From: Phycisphaerae bacterium
GTDB taxonomy: Bacteria > Planctomycetota > Phycisphaerae > Sedimentisphaerales > SG8-4
Assembly: GCA_030603035.1 (NCBI GenBank)
Contig: JAUVYQ010000033.1
Location: forward strand, 1 to 19,979
Length of the DNA: 19,979 bases
Direction of reading: 5' to 3'
In this document: positions 14,832-19,979 of the stretch, piece after piece
Layout: each line of letters opens with the position of its first letter
How positions within the stretch are numbered: the stretch's first letter is position 1
The notes under the pieces: model-generated
The model's input: only the letters and a program-made list of their open reading frames with translations
Databases searched by the model: none
What the model was told of the DNA's origin: nothing
Program-made: the position numbers and the translations under genes

Positions 14832-16676
14832 ATGCGGAAAAAATCTACTGTGATATCGAAGGATACGCTTCTTATAGGCGTACTCTGGCCGGTTTTGATT
14901 CTTGCTGTCAACTGCTTTTGTGATGCGGACGCAAATGGGGCAGCTTCTACAGCGTCCGTCGAGCTGGCAAGATACCAAAAGGAATTTTCCTCTGCGCATC
15001 TTGAACCCGCTCAAATGGGTGACAAGTTTGGTATAGCGGTCATATTCGAGGGGACTGATGACCTTCACTATTATGCAAAGCCAGAAACTGTCCCTGTCGC
15101 CGGGTTTGAACTGAAGGTTGAAGCTAAATCCGATGATTTTGGTTTTGGCGAAGCTATCTTCCCGAAATGGGAGCTCTTCACAGACTCCGTAGGCAACAAA
15201 GTCGAGGTCTACGCCGGTCATTTCACCGTCTTTGTGCCAATCAAAACAGCCAAAGTTCCAACTAAGTCTGCCGGTCGTGTTGAGGTCAAAATTTCCGGCC
15301 AGGCTTGTACAGCTATGCTTTGCCTGCCGCCGTTCGAGAAAACACTGCCGGTAACAATTGATTATAGTCAGGCTGATTCCTGGAAAGAAATTAGTTTCAA
15401 AACTGCTCCCGATGAAGACGAGATAATTAAAGGCCTAAGTTACTCGGTTTGGTTTGCTCTTGGCTTGGCGCTTCTGGCGGGCCTGTCTCTGAATATTATG
15501 CCTTGTGTCTGGCCGGTGCTGCCTATTATCGTGATGCGCATCGTTGAGCAGGCAAAGGCAGGCAGGAGGCAATCCATTGTAATGGGTCTTGCCTTTTGTC
15601 TTGGGATATTGCTGTTCTTCGCCTGCCTTGCGGGGGCCAATATTATTTTGCAGCTCTTCTACGGAACGATGCTCCAGTGGGGAGACCAATTTCGCAATCC
15701 GGTCTTTGTTGCGGTGATGGCGCTTTTGCTGGTCATCCTGGCACTATTTATGTTCGGCGTCTTCACGATTACGGTTCCGTCATCAATTGCAGGCAAGTCC
15801 GGCTCCGGCAAGGGTTATCCCGGAGCTGTTGGAATGGGTTTTCTGGCGGCTGTATTGAGTACACCCTGCAGCTTTGCAATTCTGGCGGCGGCCTTTGCCT
15901 GGGCACAGGGACAGTCTTTGCCTTTGGGCACTTTTGCAATAATGGTAATCGGAATTGGCATGGCGGTGCCTTACGCAATACTAACTTCGATGCCAGGCTT
16001 GTTGAATCGCTTGCCTAAGGCGGGACGGTGGATGGAGTTATTTAAGCAGGGGATTGGATTTGTCCTGCTGATTATCGCAGTGAAAATGATTGCGGCGCTG
16101 CCGCAAGTGCGCAGAATGAGCGTGTTGTATTTTGCGGTAGTGCTCGGTTTTTGCGTTTGGATGTGGGACGGCTGGGTAACATACAATACTAAACTATTGC
16201 GAAAGTGGCTCATAAGAATTATTGCCGTGGTTTTAGCAGTTACGGCAGGATGGACCTTTTTGCCCGCACCAGCCGGGGAGTTCATTGACTGGCAAAAGTA
16301 CGATGATAACGCAATAGAAACCGCCAGGGCCGAGCAAAGACCTGTCTTAATCAAATTTACCGCCGATTGGTGCTGGAACTGCGAAGTGGTGGACAAAATA
16401 GTGTACCGCCGCAAAGACATCGCCAAACTAATCGAGCAAAAAGGTGTTCTCGCAATTAAGGCCGACACCACGGTTGCAGATTATCCGGCGACCCTTGCTT
16501 TGAAAAACAAGTATGATGAACCCGGTGTTCCGGTAACAATATTGCATATACCCGACCGGCAAGAGCCGGTGAGATTCCATAAGATATTTTTTGCCAAAAA
16601 ACTAAAAAAGCTTTTAGAAAAACTTCTAAATACAGAAGACAGAGGACGGAGAGCACAGAGCCCCGAACGTGAGTGA
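14832..16676 (+). CDS. DsbD-like thiol:disulfide interchange protein
   Basis: Carries electrons from cytoplasmic thioredoxin across the inner membrane to periplasmic thiol reductases. All three DsbD modules are present. The periplasmic alpha domain (about 45-180) has Cys159 and Cys164 followed by LPPFEK, as in the E. coli active-site cap region. The central domain (about 203-480) has eight or so hydrophobic helices with its two redox cysteines in MPCVWPVLP (Cys225) and STPCSFAIL (Cys346). The C-terminal thioredoxin domain (about 485-600) has WCWNC (Cys514, Cys517), where E. coli DsbD has CVAC. The signal segment is residues 11-30. The gene starts 35 bases after ftsH. No clear ribosome binding site is seen. 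The last 15 residues (TEDRGRRAQSPERE) come from a heptamer tract and are probably not part of the fold. Confidence 0.88.
   Translation: MRKKSTVISKDTLLIGVLWPVLILAVNCFCDADANGAASTASVELARYQKEFSSAHLEPAQMGDKFGIAVIFEGTDDLHYYAKPETVPVAGFELKVEAKSDDFGFGEAIFPKWELFTDSVGNKVEVYAGHFTVFVPIKTAKVPTKSAGRVEVKISGQACTAMLCLPPFEKTLPVTIDYSQADSWKEISFKTAPDEDEIIKGLSYSVWFALGLALLAGLSLNIMPCVWPVLPIIVMRIVEQAKAGRRQSIVMGLAFCLGILLFFACLAGANIILQLFYGTMLQWGDQFRNPVFVAVMALLLVILALFMFGVFTITVPSSIAGKSGSGKGYPGAVGMGFLAAVLSTPCSFAILAAAFAWAQGQSLPLGTFAIMVIGIGMAVPYAILTSMPGLLNRLPKAGRWMELFKQGIGFVLLIIAVKMIAALPQVRRMSVLYFAVVLGFCVWMWDGWVTYNTKLLRKWLIRIIAVVLAVTAGWTFLPAPAGEFIDWQKYDDNAIETARAEQRPVLIKFTADWCWNCEVVDKIVYRRKDIAKLIEQKGVLAIKADTTVADYPATLALKNKYDEPGVPVTILHIPDRQEPVRFHKIFFAKKLKKLLEKLLNTEDRGRRAQSPERE
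16634..16661. repeat. Heptamer tract in the 3' end of the DsbD-like gene
   Basis: AGAAGAC, AGAGGAC, GGAGAGC, ACAGAGC: four units in phase. It reads as the complement of the tract at 8211-8273. It is translated as the charged tail of the DsbD-like protein. Confidence 0.75.
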
Positions 16677-16701
16677 GGGGTAAAAGTGAAATAGTGCAGC
16701 T

Positions 16702-17448
16702 ATGGCAAAAAAAACAACGGCAAAAAAAACAAAAGTTGACCCCGTTAGAAATTTGCGAACGGGGAATAGGCAAAAAAAAGGGAAGACTTCTAACGGGGTT
16801 GACAAAGCCGAAGCGGCTGAAAGGGTCAAAGAAATTTGGCCGATATTGAACAAAATATATCCGGAGGCTAAAACCGCGCTCCGCTTCAAAAATCCGCTGG
16901 AACTTCTCATTGCAACGATTCTCTCGGCGCAATGCACCGACGTGCGGGTCAATATGGTTACTAAAGATTTGTTCAGGAAATATAAATCGCCTGCGGACTG
17001 GGCAAAAGCTGATATAAAACAGATTGAGTCGGACATAAAAACCACCGGCTTTTATCACAATAAAGCAATCAGTATCAATCGCGCCTGTGCAGGCATAATT
17101 GAGCAGTTCGGCGGAAAAGTCCCTGATACAATGGAGGAGCTTCTGCAGCTTCCCGGCGTCGGCAGAAAAACGGCAAACGTTGTGTTGGGCAACGCTTTCG
17201 GCAAACCGGCGATAGCCTGCGACACGCACGTTATTCGGCTGTCCCGCCGCCTGCGCCTTTCCGAAAACACCGATGCGGTAAAGTTGGAATTTGATTTAGC
17301 CGAAATAGTACCAGAGAGTAACTGGACGACGTTTAGTCATTTGTTGATTTTTCATGGTCGAAAGTATTGCCGCGCCCGCAAGCCTGACTGTGAAAATTGT
17401 CCGATTTCAAAATATTGTCCTGCTGCAAACAACCCGAATTTATGGTGA
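16702..17448 (+). CDS. nth: Endonuclease III carrying an in-frame mobile-element insertion
   Basis: Base-excision repair glycosylase/AP lyase for oxidised pyrimidines. The helix-hairpin-helix LPGVGRKTANVVL (150-162) contains catalytic Lys156, and ACDTHV supplies catalytic Asp174. The iron-sulfur cluster loop is complete: Cys223-X6-Cys230-X2-Cys233-X5-Cys239. The catalytic core begins near residue 36 and is of normal length. At 248 residues the protein exceeds the usual 210-220 because of an N-terminal extension of which 21 codons (about residues 14-34, PVRNLRTGN to NGVD) are copy 3 of the palindromic element. Removing the element and one TTGAC gives a plausible shorter N-terminus, MAKKTTAKKTKVDKAEAAER. 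Spacing from the DsbD-like gene is 25 bases. Repair function is expected to be intact. Confidence 0.95.
   Translation: MAKKTTAKKTKVDPVRNLRTGNRQKKGKTSNGVDKAEAAERVKEIWPILNKIYPEAKTALRFKNPLELLIATILSAQCTDVRVNMVTKDLFRKYKSPADWAKADIKQIESDIKTTGFYHNKAISINRACAGIIEQFGGKVPDTMEELLQLPGVGRKTANVVLGNAFGKPAIACDTHVIRLSRRLRLSENTDAVKLEFDLAEIVPESNWTTFSHLLIFHGRKYCRARKPDCENCPISKYCPAANNPNLW
16736..16803. mobile_element. MITE-like palindromic element, copy 3 (inside nth), with 5-bp direct repeats
   Basis: The element spans 16741-16798 between direct repeats TTGAC at 16736-16740 and 16799-16803. The arms are ACCCCGTTAGAA (16739-16750) and its exact complement (16788-16799). Element plus one duplication is 63 bases, exactly 21 codons, with no in-frame stop on the coding strand, so the host gene stays open. 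The interior contains an A-rich run as in copy 1, but the rest is unrelated. Confidence 0.85.
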
Positions 17449-17480
17449 AACTCGTATCTGGTGAAGCGTCAATGGTTAGC

Positions 17481-17522
17481 CGAGATACGAGATACGAAAT
17501 ACGAAATACGAGGTACGAGATA
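17481..17522. repeat. CGAGATA heptamer tract running into the LOG-family start codon
   Basis: CGAGATA, CGAGATA, CGAAATA, CGAAATA, CGAGGTA, CGAGATA: six units. The last A of the sixth is the first base of the ATG at 17522, and the fifth unit provides GAGG eight bases before it. Confidence 0.9.
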
Positions 17523-18211
17523 TGATGGATATGACTGAAAGTCCGGTCCAGGACCTGTGGCGGATATTCAGGGTAATGGCTGAGTTCACCGAAGGATTTG
17601 AGGAGCTTGCTTCCATAGGCCCTGCCGTATCGTTTTTCGGCTCATCCCGCGCAAAACCGGGCCAGCCGTACTATAAGCTTGCCGAGAGGACCGCCTCGGA
17701 AATAGTAAAAGCCGGATTTGCAGTAATAACCGGCGGCGGAAGCGGAATTATGGAAGCAGCAAATAAAGGAGCTACAGAAGCAGGAGGTCAAAGCATCGGC
17801 CTTAATATCGAACTGCCGATGGAGCAGCTTCCAAACGACTACCAGAACCTGTCCCTGCATTTTCGATATTTTTTCGTCCGCAAGGTGATGTTCCTTAAAT
17901 ATGCCCACGGCTTTATCGTCTTCCCCGGCGGCTACGGGACTATGGATGAGTTCTTCGAATCGCTGGTATTGATTCAAACGTTAAAGCAGGCATCTTTCCC
18001 CGTAATTCTCATGGGCAGTAACTACTGGGAAGGATTAACCGAGTGGATGAAGCAAAAGATGCTTGAAGAACACAAGTATATCGCCCCGGATGATATGAAT
18101 GTCTTCACGGTAGTGGATGACCCGAGTGCCGCAGCCGAGATTATAGTGGACTTCAGAGAAGCACAGGGCCGGGTCGGAATAGAACTGCCCGCAGGAATGA
18201 AAAAAAGTTAA
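17522..18211 (+). CDS. LOG-family (TIGR00730-type) nucleotide phosphoribohydrolase
   Basis: 229 residues of the LOG/YvdD group, Rossmann-fold enzymes that release the base from nucleoside 5'-monophosphates. In plants and some bacteria this makes free cytokinin; in most bacteria the physiological substrate is unclear. The two signatures are present: GGGSGIMEAAN (71-81) and FPGGYGTMDE (134-143) with the catalytic glutamate region. The length suits the longer bacterial class with an extra N-terminal helix. Three Met codons lie at 17522, 17525 and 17531. The first is preferred because GAGG of the preceding heptamer tract lies at correct spacing. It is the last gene of the rightward cluster, 73 bases after nth; no terminator is apparent beyond it. 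Confidence 0.87.
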   Translation: MMDMTESPVQDLWRIFRVMAEFTEGFEELASIGPAVSFFGSSRAKPGQPYYKLAERTASEIVKAGFAVITGGGSGIMEAANKGATEAGGQSIGLNIELPMEQLPNDYQNLSLHFRYFFVRKVMFLKYAHGFIVFPGGYGTMDEFFESLVLIQTLKQASFPVILMGSNYWEGLTEWMKQKMLEEHKYIAPDDMNVFTVVDDPSAAAEIIVDFREAQGRVGIELPAGMKKS

Positions 18212-18226
18212 TCGCTGTCAATCAAA

Positions 18227-18284
18227 CTGTCATTTCGAGCGAAAAAAAGCCTGCCTTGAACGCAGTCGAAGGATCGAGAAATCT
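18227..18284. repeat. 'CATTCTGAGCG'-type dispersed repeat, third locus
   Basis: CTGTCATTTCGAGCG is followed by GAACGCAGTCGAAGGATCGA, the two halves of the same repeat family as at 814-952 and 10692-10800. It lies between the convergent LOG and sulfatase genes. Confidence 0.65.
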
Positions 18285-18364
18285 ATTCAAACAGCTCCTC
18301 AATTTTATGCCATAGGTATTATTGAGGGGTATTTATATTTAATCCCATATTTCCCATTAGCTAT

Positions 18365-19813
18365 TCAACGATAATCCTTGCCGTTAAGACTGCGAACGAC
18401 CGATACCAGCCATGCTTCAAGCTGGATTCTCATTGACTTCAACCTGCTGGCATTTCGGGTAACCAGGTCCTTTTGCTCGGCGGGGTCTCTTGAAAGATTG
18501 TACAGCTCCAGTTTGATCTCTGCCGTCTTCGACTCGATACGGTGAAGTTTCCAAGGCCAATCAAGCCAGGCGGCGTGACCGGGGAAAGTGTCTTCCGGAT
18601 ATTGCTTGTTGATTTCCCCTGCGTCCAGGCGTAAGCGAAAGGTCTCGCTGCTTTCCTTACCTGCCCTCTGCGCCTCAAGCAGTTCGGACATCCACTTATG
18701 GCTCGGCGTACTAATACCACGAATAGGATAATCCCAGAAACCAATCGGTTTCGCTCGAGTCTTCATCTTGCAGTCGATCAGCCCAGCGAGACTAATTCCA
18801 TCCAACGGCGGCTGGTTCTCCATCCGCACACCTGCTATCTCAAGAAGAGTCGGATAGATGTCCGATGTGTTGCAGGGTACCTCGGTTGCCCGGTGTTTCG
18901 GAATTCGGGCAGGCCACTCAAGAATCGCGGGAACACGAAGACCGCCTTCATAAACTTTGCCCTTGTTCCCGCGCCCGCCGGTCGTTCCGACACCGGGAAG
19001 GCCACCATTATCACTGCAATACCAGAGAATGCTATTCTTATCAATTCCGAGAGTTTTCAGTTCTTTACGAAGCTTGCCGAATGCGCGGTCCATACCGGTA
19101 ATCTCACCGAAGAAGTGCTGTCGCTTCTTCTCCTGGTCTGCATAGACTGCGCGGTCTTCTTCTATCGCCTGGTGCGGCCCATGCGGAGAACCAAACCACA
19201 CCACAGCCAGGAATGGCCGCGGCCCACCGGCGTGCCTGCCGATGAACTCAAGGGCAGCATCAACAGTAACCATAGAGCTTTCGCCTTTGGTCTGAACGGC
19301 AACACCCTCACGGCTGAGAATAGGGTCATTATCAAAAAAGTTCGGAGCCGAAAGCCATTCATCGAAACCGCTCGCTCCGGGATTGACAGGGCTGCCCGTG
19401 CGAACCGAACCAAGATGCCACTTTCCAAAATGGCCTGTAACATATCCCGCCGTCTTGAGCGCCTCGGCGATTGTGATTTCTTGCGGTCGAAGCGTATAGC
19501 CCCACTTGAAACATCCGAAACGGTTGGGATGTCGGCCGGTCATTACACTACCACGAGTAGGCGAACAAACCGGCGCCGCCGCGTAGAAGCGGTCGAAACG
19601 CAATGCACTGGCCGCCATGGCATCGAAGTTCGGCGTCTTGAGAACCGGATGACCGTTATACGCCATATCACCCCAGCCCTGGTCATCCGCCATACATAGC
19701 ACAATATTAGGTTTTTTGGAAAATCCGGAACCTGATTCCGAGGCACATCCCACCGCTCCAAGACATACACCAGCACCGACCACCTTCAAAAACTCTCGTC
19801 GTCTCATTTGCAT
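18365..19813 (-). CDS. Sulfatase (arylsulfatase A-like), Tat-exported lipoprotein
   Basis: 482 residues of the formylglycine-dependent sulfatase family. The signal combines a Tat motif (MRRREFLK, 3-10) with a lipobox ending in Cys23 (GAVGC), predicting a folded, lipid-anchored exported enzyme. Metal-binding Asp43 and Asp44 lie in MADDQGWGD. Cys83 of CSPTRG, the C-x-P-x-R signature, is the residue converted to formylglycine by an anaerobic or FGE-type maturase. GKWHLG (130-135) and a later SDNGG complete the active site. Target sulfate esters, probably of algal or host polysaccharide, cannot be named. AAAGGAG upstream of 19813 supports the start. No sulfatase-maturing enzyme or carbohydrate cluster is adjacent. 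The gene is divergent from the one starting at 19977. Confidence 0.93.
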   Translation of the reverse strand: MQMRRREFLKVVGAGVCLGAVGCASESGSGFSKKPNIVLCMADDQGWGDMAYNGHPVLKTPNFDAMAASALRFDRFYAAAPVCSPTRGSVMTGRHPNRFGCFKWGYTLRPQEITIAEALKTAGYVTGHFGKWHLGSVRTGSPVNPGASGFDEWLSAPNFFDNDPILSREGVAVQTKGESSMVTVDAALEFIGRHAGGPRPFLAVVWFGSPHGPHQAIEEDRAVYADQEKKRQHFFGEITGMDRAFGKLRKELKTLGIDKNSILWYCSDNGGLPGVGTTGGRGNKGKVYEGGLRVPAILEWPARIPKHRATEVPCNTSDIYPTLLEIAGVRMENQPPLDGISLAGLIDCKMKTRAKPIGFWDYPIRGISTPSHKWMSELLEAQRAGKESSETFRLRLDAGEINKQYPEDTFPGHAAWLDWPWKLHRIESKTAEIKLELYNLSRDPAEQKDLVTRNASRLKSMRIQLEAWLVSVVRSLNGKDYR

Positions 19814-19912
19814 TTAGTTTCTCCTTTCTTCTTATTGAGAAGCCTTCTGTAAAATACGTAAATCTATATTAAATAACGATTTATAATCATTATTTTCTTG
19901 CAATCTCCTCCA

Positions 19913-19960
19913 TTTTGGTTATTGTGTAAGTACCGTTACGGAAAACATTTACAACCAAAA
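19913..19960 (+). promoter_or_regulatory. Inverted repeat in the leader of the gene starting at 19977
   Basis: TTTTGGTT (19913-19920) is the exact complement of AACCAAAA (19953-19960). Between them is the small palindrome CCGT-T-ACGG (19933-19941). It lies directly before the ribosome binding site and could be an operator or a leader hairpin. Confidence 0.3.
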
Positions 19961-19961
19961 C

Positions 19962-19969
19962 AAAGGAGG
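19962..19969 (+). promoter_or_regulatory. Strong ribosome binding site
   Basis: AAAGGAGG, a near-perfect complement to the 16S rRNA 3' end, seven bases before the ATG at the window edge. Confidence 0.8.
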
Positions 19970-19976
19970 TTTTATC

Positions 19977-19979
19977 ATG
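19977..19979 (+). CDS. Start codon of a gene continuing beyond the window
   Basis: Only the ATG is in the window. It is supported by the strong ribosome binding site; the product cannot be said. Confidence 0.6.

Overview
The window reads as chromosome of a Planctomycetota bacterium, most likely Phycisphaerae-like. This is inferred from the mix of genes: a Tat-exported Gfo/Idh/MocA oxidoreductase remnant, a Tat/lipobox sulfatase, a secreted ADP-ribosylglycohydrolase-fold lipoprotein, a Tat-exported GH32 fructan hydrolase and an H-X9-DG type pseudopilin. Spacing between genes is loose, and strand switches are frequent in the left half. No rRNA, tRNA, CRISPR array or recognisable transposase gene was found.

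Layout. 1-433: the tail of a rightward gene facing a truncated Gfo/Idh gene. 434-1393: a repeat-filled gap. 1394-2893: GH32 hydrolase. 3297-4928: 1-pyrroline-5-carboxylate dehydrogenase (PruA). 5786-4968 and 7695-5800 (minus strand): a pseudopilin directly downstream of glmS. 7696-8319: a gap with a nested inverted repeat. 9618-8320 (minus): ADP-ribosylglycohydrolase-family lipoprotein. 9619-11218: a 1.6-kb gap made almost wholly of repeats. 11219-18211: a rightward cluster of six genes, BamD-like TPR protein, LptE-like lipoprotein, FtsH, DsbD-like thiol reductase, endonuclease III and a LOG-family protein. 19813-18365 (minus): sulfatase. 19977: the start codon of a further rightward gene with a strong ribosome binding site.

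The rightward cluster has an envelope-biogenesis flavour: outer-membrane assembly, LPS transport, membrane protease quality control and periplasmic thiol reduction. Two housekeeping genes follow. It has a good sigma70-like promoter and a perfect 16-bp palindrome upstream. The left half is dominated by carbohydrate and amino-acid metabolism.

The most unusual content is the repeat load and how it enters genes. (1) Three copies of a short palindromic element with ends CCCGTTAGA...TCTAACGGGG each sit between perfect 5-bp direct repeats (CTTGC, CTGGC, TTGAC), as expected of a MITE-like mobile element. One copy is intergenic, one supplies the stop codon of the GH32 gene, and one is an exact 63-bp in-frame insertion in endonuclease III. 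(2) At least ten tracts of degenerate tandem repeats share a 7-bp period but not a sequence. They lie inside glmS, inside the pseudopilin leader, at the 3' end of the DsbD-like gene and across the start of the LOG gene. (3) There is a degenerate ~100-120-bp minisatellite array and several 'CATTCTGAGCG'-type repeats. These repeat systems, rather than any one gene, are the candidate undescribed biology here.
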